Source of the DNA: Lasioglossum baleicum
Lineage: Eukaryota; Arthropoda; Insecta; Hymenoptera; Halictidae
DNA length: 64,000 nt
Assembly (NCBI RefSeq): GCF_051020765.1
Contig: NW_027469084.1
Location: 310,001 to 374,000, forward strand
Direction: 5' to 3'
Position numbers and translations under genes: made by a program
Part shown: piece after piece, positions 11,301 to 26,300 of the stretch
Layout: every line of letters begins with the position of its first letter
Numbering within the stretch: the stretch's first letter is position 1
Notes under the pieces: generated by a model
The model's input: the letters and a program-made list of their open reading frames with translations, nothing else
Databases searched by the model: none
What the model was told of the DNA's origin: nothing

Positions 11301-14300
11301 CCCCTGGTCGACCCGCATAAAACTTAAAAATATGATAAAATAAAAGATAAAGTCTATAAATGAAAACGTGTATAGATAAAATAGATCAAATAAAAGTCAA
11401 TAAATAAACAAATAATAATAAGTAAATAAATACAATGGACAAACCACGACAAACATAAGAAGGGGGGCAAAATAAAGGGGAATAAAAGATAAAGATGAAA
11501 TTTATAATATAGAATATAAAATATATATAGAATAAAATGAAATATTATAAAATAAAAGGACGGGGGTCGACCGGCAGGTCGCATCTTTGTAGAGGGGGGA
11601 GGGGATTATTGCTCCACCTCAACCCCGCGACCAGCCAACCTCGGGGGCGCCTTAACGGCCAGCCCCCCTTGGCGGCGGTGGAAGTACTAAGTATTCCCAC
11701 CGCCGCCATTACGTCTGCGGCTCCTTACCGGGGGGCCGTCGGCCTCGTCGGGGTTGCCCCGCCGATGCTAGCCTCCTGGCGGAGAGTGGTCGGCTTCCCT
11801 CTCCCTCCCCGCTGCCTCCTTCTGCGTTATCATAATCTCGCAGAAGGAGGCAAACGCTGCTCTTGACCTCTCGCTGCCGATTATGTGGTCGACCGCGACC
11901 GCAAACGAGAGGTACATCCCAATAACGCCCCTTAGGTCTCTGCGCGGCGCCGACCACGCTGGACATTCTTCCAGCGTATGGCGCGCAGAGTCCTGGGCCT
12001 CCTCGCAGTGGTGGCACTGCGATCCTCCCAGTGCCAGTTATGAACACACAGTTTGAGGAAACGGCGGTATGCAAGTAATTAAACTTATGCGCATGCATTG
12101 CTGCAACTTGTGCTGTATAATTTAGAATTTTTGTTACCGCGGCATCCGATTTTTATACATGTGCAAATACTCGTACAGGCTGCATTGTATTTTCTTCCGC
12201 ACGCGACAAGGAGGGGACAGAGGCGAGTTCCGGCTAGCGTCTGTCCCCTCCCCCCGTCCCAACTCCCTGGTCGACCCGCATAAAACTTAAAAATATGATA
12301 AAATAAAAGATAAAATCTATAAATGAAAACGTGTATAGATAAAATAGATCAAATAAAAGTCAATAAATAAACAAATAATAATAAGTAAATAAATACAATG
12401 GACAAACCACGACAAACATAAGAAGGGGGGCAAAATAAAGGGGAATAAAAGATAAAGATGAAATTTATAATATAGAATATAAAATATATATAGAATAAAA
12501 TGAAATATTATAAAATAAAAGGACGGGGGTCGACCGGCAGGTCGCATATTTGTAGAGGGGGGAGGGGATTATTGCTCCACCTCGCCCCCCGCGACCTGCC
12601 CACCTCGGGGGCGCCTTAACGGCCAGCCCCCCTTGGCGGCGGTGGAAGTACTAAGTATTCCCACCGCCGCCATTACGTCTGCGGCCCCTTACCGGGGGGC
12701 CGTCGGCCTCGTCGGGGTTGCCCCGCCGATGCTAGCCTCCTGGCGGAGAGTGGTCGGCTTCCCTCTCCCTCTCCGCTGCCTCCTTCTGCGTTATCATAAT
12801 CTCGCAGAAGGAGGCAAACGCTGCTCTTGACCTCTCGCTGCCGATCATGTGGTCGACCGCGACCGGCAACGAGAGGTACATCCCAATAACGCCCCTTAGG
12901 TCCCCGCGCGGCGCCGACCATGCTGGACATTCTTCCAGCGTATGGCGCGCAGAGTCCTGGGCCTCCTCGCAGTGGTGGCACTGCGATCCTCCCAGTGCCA
13001 GATATGAACACACAGTTTGAGGAAACGGCGGTATGCAGGTAATTTAACTTATGCGCATGCATTGCTGCAACTTGTGCTGTATAATTTAGAATTTTTGTTA
13101 CCGCGGCATCCGATTTTTATACATGTGCAAACACTCGTACACGCTGCATTGTATTTTCTTCCGCACGCGACAAGGAGGGGACAGAGGCGAGTTCCGGCTA
13201 GCGTCTGTCCCCTCCCCCCGTCCCACCCCCCTGGTCGACCCGCATAAAACTTAAAAATATGATAAAATAAAAGATAAAGTCTATAAATGAAAACGTGTAT
13301 AGATAAAATAGATCAAATAAAAGTCAATAAATAAACAAATAATAATAAGTAAATAAATACAATGGACAAACCACGACAAACATAAGAAGGGGGGCAAAAT
13401 AAAGGGGAATAAAAGATAAAGATGAAATTTATAATATAGAATATAAAATATATATAGAATAAAATGAAATATTATAAAATAAAAGGACGGGGGTCGACCG
13501 GCAGGTCGCATCTTTGTAGAGGGGGGGAGGGGATTATTGCTCCACCTCGCCCCCCGCGACCTGCCCACCTCGGGGGCGCCTTAACGGCCAGCCCCCCTTG
13601 GCGGCGGTGGAAGTACTAAGTATTCCCACCGCCGCCATTACGTCTGCGGCCCCTTACCGGGGGGCCGTCGGCCTCGTCGGAGTTGCCCCGCCGATGCTAG
13701 CCTCCTGGCGGAGAGTGGTCGGCTTCCCTCTCCCTCTCCGCTGCCTCCTTCTGCGTTATCACAATCTCGCAGAAGGAGGCAAACGCTGCTCTTGACCTCT
13801 CGCTGCCGATCATGTGGTCGACCACGACCGGCAACGAGAGGTCCATCCCAATAACGCCCCTTATGTCTCTGTGCGGCGCCGACCACGCTGGACATTCTTT
13901 CAGCGTATGGCGCGCAGACTCCTGGGCCTCCTCGCAGTGGTGGCACTGCGATCCTCCCAGTGCCAGTTATGAACACACAGTTTGACGAAACGGCGGTATG
14001 CAGGTAATTTAACTTATGCGCATGCATTGCTGCAACTTGTGCTGTATAATTTAGAATTTTTGTTACCGCGGCATCCGATTTTTATACATGTGCAAATACT
14101 CGTACACGCTGCATTGTATTTTCCTCCGCACGCGACAAGGAGGGGACAGAGGCGAGTTCCGGCTAGCGTGTGTCCCCTCCCCCCGTCCCACCCCCCTGGT
14201 CGAACCGCATAAAACTTAAAAATATGATAAAATAAAAGATAAAATCTATAAATGAAAACGTGTATACATAGAATAGATCAAATAAAAGTCAATAAATAAA

Positions 14301-17300
14301 CAAATAATAATAAGTAAATAAATACAATGGACAAACCACAACAAACATAAGAAGGGGGGCAAAATAAAGGGGAATAAAAGATAAAGATGAAATTTATAAT
14401 ATAGAATATAAAATATATATAGAATAAAATGAAATATTATAAAATAAAAGGACGGGGGTCGACCGGAAGGTCGCATCTTTGTAGAGGGGGGGAGGGGATT
14501 ATTGCTCCACCTCGCCCCCCGCGACCTGCCCACCTCGGGGGCGCCTTAACGGCCAGCCCCCCTTGGCGGCGGTGGAAGTACTAAGTATTCCCACCGCCGC
14601 CATTACGTCTGCGGCCCCTTACCGGGGGGCCGTCGGCCTCGTCGGGGTTGCCCCGCCGATGCTAGCCTCCTGGCGGAGAGTGGTCGGCTTCCCTCTCCCT
14701 CTCCGCTGCCTCCTTCTGCGTTATCATAATCTCGCAGAAGGAGGCAAACGCTGCTCTTGACCTCTCGCTGCCGATCATGTGGTCGACCGCGACCGGCAAC
14801 GAGAGGTACATCCCAATAACGCCCCTTAGGTCCCCGCGCGGCGCCGACCACGCTGGACATTCTTCCAGCGTATGGCGCGCAGAGTCCTGGGCCTCCTCGC
14901 AGTGGTGGCACTGCGATCCTCCCAGTGCCAGTTATGAACACACAGTTTGAGGAAACGGCGGTATGCAAGTAATTAAACTTATGCGCATGCATTGCTGCAA
15001 CTTGTGCTGTATAATTTAGAATTTTTGTTACCGCGGCATCCGATTTTTATACATGTGCAAATACTCGTACAGGCTGCATTGTATTTTCTTCCGCACGCGA
15101 CAAGGAGGGGACAGAGGCGAGTTCCGGCTAGCGTCTGTCCCCTCCCCCCGTCCCAACTCCCTGGTCGACCCGCATAAAACTTAAAAATATGATAAAATAA
15201 AAGATAAAATCTATAAATGAAAACGTGTATAGATAAAATAGATCAAATAAAAGTCAATAAATAAACAAATAATAATAAGTAAATAAATACAATGGACAAA
15301 CCACGACAAACATAAGAAGGGGGGCAAAATAAAGGGGAATAAAAGATAAAGATGAAATTTATAATATAGAATATAAAATATATATAGAATAAAATGAAAT
15401 ATTATAAAATAAAAGGACGGGGGTCGACCGGCAGGTCGCATCTTTGTAGAGGGGGGAGGGGATTATTGCTCCACCTCGCCCCCCGCGACCTGCCCACCTC
15501 GGGGGCGCCTTAACGGCCAGCCCCCCTTGGCGGCGGTGGAAGTACTAAGTATTCCCACCGCCGCCATTACGTCTGCGGCCCCTTACCGGGGGGCCGTCGG
15601 CCTCGTCGGGGTTGCCCCGCCGATGCTAGCCTCCTGGCGGAGAGTGGTCGGCTTCCCTCTCCCTCTCCGCTGCCTCCTTCTGCGTTATCATAATCTCGCA
15701 GAAGGAGGCAAACGCTGCTCTTGACCTCTCGCTGCCGATCATGTGGTCGACCGCGACCGGCAACGAGAGGTACATCCCAATAACGCCCCTTAGGTCCCCG
15801 CGCGGCGCCGACCATGCTGGACATTCTTCCAGCGTATGGCGCGCAGAGTCCTGGGCCTCCTCGCAGTGGTGGCACTGCGATCCTCCCAGTGCCAGTTATG
15901 AACACACAGTTTGAGGAAACGGCGGTATGCAAGTAATTAAACTTATGCGCATGCATTGCTGCAACTTGTGCTGTATAATTTAGAATTTTTGTTACCGCGG
16001 CATCCGATTTTTATACATGTGCAAATACTCGTACAGGCTGCATTGTATTTTCTTCCGCACGCGACAAGGAGGGGACAGAGGCGAGTTCCGGCTAGCGTCT
16101 GTCCCCTCCCCCCGTCCCAACTCCCTGGTCGACCCGCATAAAACTTAAAAATATGATAAAATAAAAGATAAAATCTATAAATGAAAACGTGTATAGATAA
16201 AATAGATCAAATAAAAGTCAATAAATAAACAAATAATAATAAGTAAATAAATACAATGGACAAACCACGACAAACATAAGAAGGGGGGCAAAATAAAGGG
16301 GAATAAAAGATAAAGATGAAATTTATAATATAGAATATAAAATATATATAGAATAAAATGAAATATTATAAAATAAAAGGACGGGGGTCGACCGGAAGGT
16401 CGCATCTTTGTAGAGGGGGGGAGGGGATTATTGCTCCACCTCGCCCCCCGCGACCTGCCCACCTCGGGGGCGCCTTAACGGCCAGCCCCCCTTGGCGGCG
16501 GTGGAAGTACTAAGTATTCCCACCGCCGCCATTACGTCTGCGGCCCCTTACCGGGGGGCCGTCGGCCTCGTCGGGGTTGCCCCGCCGATGCTAGCCTCCT
16601 GGCGGAGAGTGGTCGGCTTCCCTCTCCCTCCCCGCTGCCTCCTTCTGCGTTATCATAATCTCGCAGAAGGAGGCAAACGCTGCTCTTGACCTCTCGCTGC
16701 CGATTATGTGGTCGACCGCGACCGCAAACGAGAGGTACATCCCAATAACGCCCCTTAGGTCTCTGCGCGGCGCCGACCACGCTGGACATTCTTCCAGCGT
16801 ATGGCGCGCAGAGTCCTGGGCCTCCTCGCAGTGGTGGCACTGCGATCCTCCCAGTGCCAGTTATGAACACACAGTTTGAGGAAACGGCGGTATGCAAGTA
16901 ATTAAACTTATGCGCATGCATTGCTGCAACTTGTGCTGTATAATTTAGAATTTTTGTTACCGCGGCATCCGATTTTTATACATGTGCAAATACTCGTACA
17001 GGCTGCATTGTATTTTCTTCCGCACGCGACAAGGAGGGGACAGAGGCGAGTTCCGGCTAGCGTCTGTCCCCTCCCCCCGTCCCAACTCCCTGGTCGACCC
17101 GCATAAAACTTAAAAATATGATAAAATAAAAGATAAAATCTATAAATGAAAACGTGTATAGATAAAATAGATCAAATAAAAGTCAATAAATAAACAAATA
17201 ATAATAAGTAAATAAATACAATGGACAAACCACGACAAACATAAGAAGGGGGGCAAAATAAAGGGGAATAAAAGATAAAGATGAAATTTATAATATAGAA

Positions 17301-20300
17301 TATAAAATATATATAGAATAAAATGAAATATTATAAAATAAAAGGACGGGGGTCGACCGGCAGGTCGCATCTTTGTAGAGGGGGGAGGGGATTATTGCTC
17401 CACCTCGCCCCCCGCGACCTGCCCACCTCGGGGGCGCCTTAACGGCCAGCCCCCCTTGGCGGCGGTGGAAGTACTAAGTATTCCCACCGCCGCCATTACG
17501 TCTGCGGCCCCTTACCGGGGGGCCGTCGGCCTCGTCGGGGTTGCCCCGCCGATGCTAGCCTCCTGGCGGAGAGTGGTCGGCTTCCCTCTCCCTCTCCGCT
17601 GCCTCCTTCTGCGTTATCATAATCTCGCAGAAGGAGGCAAACGCTGCTCTTGACCTCTCGCTGCCGATCATGTGGTCGACCGCGACCGGCAACGAGAGGT
17701 ACATCCCAATAACGCCCCTTAGGTCCCCGCGCGGCGCCGACCATGCTGGACATTCTTCCAGCGTATGGCGCGCAGAGTCCTGGGCCTCCTCGCAGTGGTG
17801 GCACTGCGATCCTCCCAGTGCCAGATATGAACACACAGTTTGAGGAAACGGCGGTATGCAGGTAATTTAACTTATGCGCATGCATTGCTGCAACTTGTGC
17901 TGTATAATTTAGAATTTTTGTTACCGCGGCATCCGATTTTTATACATGTGCAAATACTCGTACACGCTGCATTGTATTTTCCTCCGCACGCGACAAGGAG
18001 GGGACAGAGGCGAGTTCCGGCTAGCGTGTGTCCCCTCCCCCCGTCCCACCCCCCTGGTCGAACCGCATAAAACTTAAAAATATGATAAAATAAAAGATAA
18101 AATCTATAAATGAAAACGTGTATACATAGAATAGATCAAATAAAAGTCAATAAATAAACAAATAATAATAAGTAAATAAATACAATGGACAAACCACAAC
18201 AAACATAAGAAGGGGGGCAAAATAAAGGGGAATAAAAGATAAAGATGAAATTTATAATATAGAATATAAAATATATATAGAATAAAATGAAATATTATAA
18301 AATAAAAGGACGGGGGTCGACCGGAAGGTCGCATCTTTGTAGAGGGGGGGAGGGGATTATTGCTCCACCTCGCCCCCCGCGACCTGCCCACCTCGGGGGC
18401 GCCTTAACGGCCAGCCCCCCTTGGCGGCGGTGGAAGTACTAAGTATTCCCACCGCCGCCATTACGTCTGCGGCCCCTTACCGGGGGGCCGTCGGCCTCGT
18501 CGGGGTTGCCCCGCCGATGCTAGCCTCCTGGCGGAGAGTGGTCGGCTTCCCTCTCCCTCTCCGCTGCCTCCTTCTGCGTTATCATAATCTCGCAGAAGGA
18601 GGCAAACGCTGCTCTTGACCTCTCGCTGCCGATCATGTGGTCGACCGCGACCGGCAACGAGAGGTACATCCCAATAACGCCCCTTAGGTCCCCGCGAGGC
18701 GCCGACCACGCTGGACATTCTTCCAGCGTATGGCGCGCAGAGTCCTGGGCCTCCTCGCAGTGGTGGCACTGCGATCCTCCCAGTGCCAGTTATGAACACA
18801 CAGTTTGAGGAAACGGCGGTATGCAAGTAATTAAACTTATGCGCATGCATTGCTGCAACTTGTGCTGTATAATTTAGAATTTTTGTTACCGCGGCATCCG
18901 ATTTTTATACATGTGCAAATACTCGTACAGGCTGCATTGTATTTTCTTCCGCACGCGACAAGGAGGGGACAGAGGCGAGTTCCGGCTAGCGTCTGTCCCC
19001 TCCCCCCGTCCCAACTCCCTGGTCGACCCGCATAAAACTTAAAAATATGATAAAATAAAAGATAAAATCTATAAATGAAAACGTGTATAGATAAAATAGA
19101 TCAAATAAAAGTCAATAAATAAACAAATAATAATAAGTAAATAAATACAATGGACAAACCACGACAAACATAAGAAGGGGGGCAAAATAAAGGGGAATAA
19201 AAGATAAAGATGAAATTTATAATATAGAATATAAAATATATATAGAATAAAATGAAATATTATAAAATAAAAGGACGGGGGTCGACCGGCAGGTCGCATC
19301 TTTGTAGAGGGGGGAGGGGATTATTGCTCCACCTCGCCCCCCGCGACCTGCCCACCTCGGGGGCGCCTTAACGGCCAGCCCCCCTTGGCGGCGGTGGAAG
19401 TACTAAGTATTCCCACCGCCGCCATTACGTCTGCGGCCCCTTACCGGGGGGCCGTCGGCCTCGTCGGGGTTGCCCCGCCGATGCTAGCCTCCTGGCGGAG
19501 AGTGGTCGGCTTCCCTCTCCCTCTCCGCTGCCTCCTTCTGCGTTATCATAATCTCGCAGAAGGAGGCAAACGCTGCTCTTGACCTCTCGCTGCCGATCAT
19601 GTGGTCGACCGCGACCGGCAACGAGAGGTACATCCCAATAACGCCCCTTAGGTCCCCGCGCGGCGCCGACCATGCTGGACATTCTTCCAGCGTATGGCGC
19701 GCAGAGTCCTGGGCCTCCTCGCAGTGGTGGCACTGCGATCCTCCCAGTGCCAGTTATGAACACACAGTTTGAGGAAACGGCGGTATGCAAGTAATTAAAC
19801 TTATGCGCATGCATTGCTGCAACTTGTGCTGTATAATTTAGAATTTTTGTTACCGCGGCATCCGATTTTTATACATGTGCAAATACTCGTACAGGCTGCA
19901 TTGTATTTTCTTCCGCACGCGACAAGGAGGGGACAGAGGCGAGTTCCGGCTAGCGTCTGTCCCCTCCCCCCGTCCCAACTCCCTGGTCGACCCGCATAAA
20001 ACTTAAAAATATGATAAAATAAAAGATAAAATCTATAAATGAAAACGTGTATAGATAAAATAGATCAAATAAAAGTCAATAAATAAACAAATAATAATAA
20101 GTAAATAAATACAATGGACAAACCACGACAAACATAAGAAGGGGGGCAAAATAAAGGGGAATAAAAGATAAAGATGAAATTTATAATATAGAATATAAAA
20201 TATATATAGAATAAAATGAAATATTATAAAATAAAAGGACGGGGGTCGACCGGCAGGTCGCATCTTTGTAGAGGGGGGAGGGGATTATTGCTCCACCTCG

Positions 20301-23300
20301 CCCCCCGCGACCTGCCCACCTCGGGGGCGCCTTAACGGCCAGCCCCCCTTGGCGGCGGTGGAAGTACTAAGTATTCCCACCGCCGCCATTACGTCTGCGG
20401 CCCCTTACCGGGGGGCCGTCGGCCTCGTCGGAGTTGCCCCGCCGATGCTAGCCTCCTGGCGGAGAGTGGTCGGCTTCCCTCTCCCTCTCCGCTGCCTCCT
20501 TCTGCGTTATCACAATCTCGCAGAAGGAGGCAAACGCTGCTCTTGACCTCTCGCTGCCGATCATGTGGTCGACCACGACCGGCAACGAGAGGTACATCCC
20601 AATAACGCCCCTTATGTCTCTGTGCGGCGCCGACCACGCTGGACATTCTTTCAGCGTATGGCGCGCAGACTCCTGGGCCTCCTCGCAGTGGTGGCACTGC
20701 GATCCTCCCAGTGCCAGTTATGAACACACAGTTTGACGAAACGGCGGTATGCAGGTAATTTAACTTATGCGCATGCATTGCTGCAACTTGTGCTGTATAA
20801 TTTAGAATTTTTGTTACCGCGGCATCCGATTTTTATACATGTGCAAATACTCGTACACGCTGCATTGTATTTTCCTCCGCACGCGACAAGGAGGGGACAG
20901 AGGCGAGTTCCGGCTAGCGTGTGTCCCCTCCCCCCGTCCCACCCCCCTGGTCGAACCGCATAAAACTTAAAAATATGATAAAATAAAAGATAAAATCTAT
21001 AAATGAAAACGTGTATACATAGAATAGATCAAATAAAAGTCAATAAATAAACAAATAATAATAAGTAAATAAATACAATGGACAAACCACAACAAACATA
21101 AGAAGGGGGGCAAAATAAAGGGGAATAAAAGATAAAGATGAAATTTATAATATAGAATATAAAATATATATAGAATAAAATGAAATATTATAAAATAAAA
21201 GGACGGGGGTCGACCGGAAGGTCGCATCTTTGTAGAGGGGGGGAGGGGATTATTGCTCCACCTCGCCCCCCGCGACCTGCCCACCTCGGGGGCGCCTTAA
21301 CGGCCAGCCCCCCTTGGCGGCGGTGGAAGTACTAAGTATTCCCACCGCCGCCATTACGTCTGCGGCCCCTTACCGGGGGGCCGTCGGCCTCGTCGGGGTT
21401 GCCCCGCCGATGCTAGCCTCCTGGCGGAGAGTGGTCGGCTTCCCTCTCCCTCTCCGCTGCCTCCTTCTGCGTTATCATAATCTCGCAGAAGGAGGCAAAC
21501 GCTGCTCTTGACCTCTCGCTGCCGATCATGTGGTCGACCGCGACCGGCAACGAGAGGTACATCCCAATAACGCCCCTTAGGTCCCCGCGCGGCGCCGACC
21601 ATGCTGGACATTCTTCCAGCGTATGGCGCGCAGAGTCCTGGGCCTCCTCGCAGTGGTGGCACTGCGATCCTCCCAGTGCCAGATATGAACACACAGTTTG
21701 AGGAAACGGCGGTATGCAGGTAATTTAACTTATGCGCATGCATTGCTGCAACTTGTGCTGTATAATTTAGAATTTTTGTTACCGCGGCATCCGATTTTTA
21801 TACATGTGCAAACACTCGTACACGCTGCATTGTATTTTCTTCCGCACGCGACAAGGAGGGGACAGAGGCGAGTTCCGGCTAGCGTCTGTCCCCTCCCCCC
21901 GTCCCACCCCCCTGGTCGACCCGTATAAAACTTAAAAATATGATAAAATAAAAGATAAAGTCTATAAATGAAAACGTGTATAGATAAAATAGATCAAATA
22001 AAAGTCAATAAATAAACAAATAATAATAAGTAAATAAATACAATGGACAAACCACGACAAACATAAGAAGGGGGGCAAAATAAAGGGGAATAAAAGATAA
22101 AGATGAAATTTATAATATAGAATATAAAATATATATAGAATAAAATGAAATATTATAAAATAAAAGGACGGGGGTCGACCGGCAGGTCGCATCTTTGTAG
22201 AGGGGGGGAGGGGATTATTGCTCCACCTCGCCCCCCGCGACCTGCCCACCTCGGGGGCGCCTTAACGGCCAGCCCCCCTTGGCGGCGGTGGAAGTACTAA
22301 GTATTCCCACCGCCGCCATTACGTCTGCGGCCCCTTACCGGGGGGCCGTCGGCTTCGTCGGGGTTGCCCCGCCGATGCTAGCCTCCTGGCGGAGAGTGGT
22401 AGGCTTCCCTCTCCCTCTCCGCTGCCTCCTTCTGCGTTATCATAATCTCGCAGAAGGAGGCAAACGCTGCTCTTGACCTCTCGCTGCCGATCATGTGGCC
22501 GACCGCGACCGGCAACGAGAGGTACATCCCAATAACGCCCCTTAGGTCCCCGCGCGGCGCCGACCATGCTGGACATTCTTCCAGCGTCTGGCGCGCAGAG
22601 TCCTGGGCCTCCTCGCAGTGGTGGCACTGCGATCCTCCGAGTGCCAGTTATTTACACACAGTTTGAGGAAACGGCGGTATGCAGGTAATTTAACTTATGC
22701 GCATGCATTGCTGCAACTTGTGCTGCATAATTTAGAATTTTTGTTACCGCGGCATCCGATTTTTATACATGTGCAAACACTCGTACAGGCTGCATTGTAT
22801 TTTCTTCCGCACGCGACAAGGAGGGGACAGAGGCGAGTTCCGGCTAGATTGTGTCCCCTCCCCCCGTCCCACCCCCCTGGTCGACCCGCATAAAACTTAA
22901 AAATATGATAAAATAAAAGATAAAATCTATAAATGAAAACGTGTATAGATAAAATAGATCAAATAAAAGTCAATAAATAAACAAATAATAATAAGTAAAT
23001 AAATACAATGGACAAACCACAACAAACATAAGAAGGGGGGCAAAATAAAGGGGAATAAAAGATAAAGATGAAATTTATAATATAGAATATAAAATATATA
23101 TAGATTAAAATGAAATATTATAAAATAAAAGGACGGGGGTCGACCGGCAGGTCGCATCTTTGTAGAGGGGGGAGGGGATTATTGATCCACCTCGCCCCCG
23201 CGACCTGCCAACCTCGGGGGCGCCTTAACGGCCAGCCCCCCTTGGCGGCGGTGGAAGTACTAAGTATTCCCACCGCCGCCATTACGTCTGCGGCCCCTTA

Positions 23301-26300
23301 CCGGGGGGCCGTCGGCCTCGTCGGGGTTGCCCCGCCGATGCTGGCCTCCTGGCGGAGAGGGGGTCGGCTTCCCTCTCCCTCTCCGCTGCCTCGTTCTGCG
23401 TTATCACAATCTCGCAGAAGGAGGCAAACGCTGCTCTTGACCTCTCGCTGCCGATCATGTGGTCGACCACGACCGGCAACGAGAGGTACATCCCAATAAC
23501 GCCCCTTATGTCTCTGTGCGGCGCCGACCACGCTGGACATTCTTCCAGCGTATGGCGCGCAGACTCCTGGGCCTCCTCGCAGTGGTGGCACTGCGATCCT
23601 CCCAGTGCCAGTTATGAACACACAGTTTGACGAAACGGCGGTATGCAGGTAATTTAACTTATGCGCATGCATTGCTGCAACTTGTGCTGTATAATTTAGA
23701 ATTTTTGTTACCGCGGCACCCGATTTTTATACATGTGCAAATACTCGTACACGCTGCATTGTATTTTCCTCCGCACGCGACAAGGAGGGGACAGAGGCGA
23801 GTTCCGGCTAGCGTCTGTCCCCTCCCCCCGTCCCACACCCCTGGTCGACCCGCATAAAACTTAAAAATATGATAAAATAAAAGATAAAATCTATAAATGA
23901 AAACGTGTATAGATAAAATAGATCAAATAAAAGTCAATAAATAAACAAATAATAATAAGTAAATAAATACAATGGACAAACCACAACAAACATAAGAAGG
24001 GGGGGCAAAATAAAGGGGAATAAAAGATAAAGATGAAATTTATAACATAGAATATAAAATATATATAGAATAAAATGAAATATTATAAAATAAAAGGAGG
24101 GGGGTCGACCGGCAGGTCGCATCTTTGTAGAGGGGGGGGATTATTGCACCACCTCGCCCCCGCGACCTGCCAACCTCGGGGGCGCCTTAACGGCCAGCCC
24201 CCCTTGGCGGCGGTGGAAGTACTAAGTATTCCCACGGCCGCCATTACGTCTGCGGCCCCTTACCGGGGGGCCGTCGGCTTCGTCGGGGTTGCCCCGCCGA
24301 TGCTAGCCTCCTGGCGGAGAGTGGTAGGCTTCCCTCTCCCTCTCCGCTGCCTCCTTCTGCGTTATCATAATCTCGCAGAAGGAGGCAAACGCTGCTCTTG
24401 ACCTCTCGCTGCCGATCATGTGGTCGACCGCGACCGGCAACGAGAGGTACATCCCAATAACGCCCCTTAGGTCCCCGCGCGGCTCCGACCATGCTGGACA
24501 TTCTTCCAGCGTATGGCGCGCAGAGTCCTGGGCCTCCTCGCAGTGGTGGCACTGCGATCCTCCCAGTGCCAGTTATGAACACACAGTTTGAGGAAACGGC
24601 GGTATGCAGGTAATTTAACTTATGCGCATGCATTGCTGCAACTTGTGCTGTATAATTTAGAATTTTTGTTACCGCGGCATCCGATTTTTATACATGTGCA
24701 AACACTCGTACACGCTGCATTGTATTTTCTTCCGCACGCGACAAGGAGGGGACAGAGGCGAGTTCCGGCTAGCGTCTGTCCCCTCCCCCCGTCCCACCCC
24801 CCTGGTCGACCCGCATAAAACTTAAAAATATGATAAAATAAAAGATAAAATCTATAAATGAAAACGTGTATAGATAAAATAGATCAAATAAAAGTCAATA
24901 AATAAACAAATAATATTAAGTAAATAAATACAATGGACAAACCACAACAAACATAAGAAGGGGGGCAAAATAAAGGGGAATGAAAGATAAAGATGAAATT
25001 TATAATATAGAATATAAAATATATATAGATTAAAATGAAATATTATAAAATAAAAGGAGGGGGGTCGACCGGCAGGTCGCATCTTTGTAGAGGGGGGGAG
25101 GGGATTATCGATCCACCTCGCCCCCGCGACCTGCCAACCTCGGGGGCGCCTTAACGGCCAGCCCCCCTTGGCGGCGGTGGAAGTACTAAGTATTCCCACC
25201 GCCGCCATTACGTCTGCGGCCCCTTACCGGGGGGCCGTCGGCCTCGTCGGGGTTGCCCCGCCGATGCTAGCCTCCTGGCGGAGAGAGGGTCGGCTTCCCT
25301 CTCCCTCTCCGCTGCCTCCTTCTGCGTTATCATAATCTCGCAGAAGGAGGCAAACGCTGCTCTTGACCTCTCGCTGCCGATCATGTGGTCGACCGCGACC
25401 GGCAACGAGAGGTACATCCCAATAACGCCCCTTAGGTCCACGCGCGGCGCCGACCATGCTGGACATTCTTCCAGCGTATGGCGCGCAGAGTCCTGGGCCT
25501 CCTCGCAGTGGTGGCACTGCGATCCTCCCAGTGCCAGTTATGAACACACAGTTTGAGGAAACGGCGGTATGCAGGTAATTTAACTTATGCGCATGCATTG
25601 CTGCAACTTGTGCTGTATAATTTAGAATTTTTGTTACCGCGGCATCCGATTTTTATACATGTGCAAATACTCGTACACGCTGCATTGTATTTTCTTCCGC
25701 ACGCGACAAGGAGGGGACAGAGGCGAGTTCCGGCTAGCGTCTGTCCCCTCCCCCCGTCCCACCCCCCTTTTCGAGCCGCATAAAACTTAAAAATATGATA
25801 AAATAAAAGATAAAATCTATAAATGAAAACGTGTATAGATAAAATAGATCAAATAAAAGTCAATAAATAAACAAATAATAATAAGTAAATAAATACAATG
25901 GACAAACCACGACAAACATAAGAAGGGGGGCAAAATAAAGGGGAATAAAAGATAAAGATGAAATTTATAATATAGAATATAAAATATATATAGAATAAAA
26001 TGAAATATTATAAAATGAAAGGACGGGGGTCGACCGGCAGGTCGCATCTTTGTAGAGGGGGGGAGGGGATTATTGCTCCACCTCGCCCCCCGCGACCTGC
26101 CCACCTCGGGGGCGCCTTAACGGCCAGCCCCCCTTGGCGGCGGTGGAAGTACTAAGTATTCCCACCGCCGCCATTACGTCTGCGGCCCCTTACTGGGGGG
26201 CCGTCGGCCTCGTCGGAGTTGCCCCGCCGATGCTAGCCTCCTGGCGGAGAGTGGTCGGCTTCCCTCTCCCTCTCCGCTGCCTCCTTCTGCGTTATCACAA

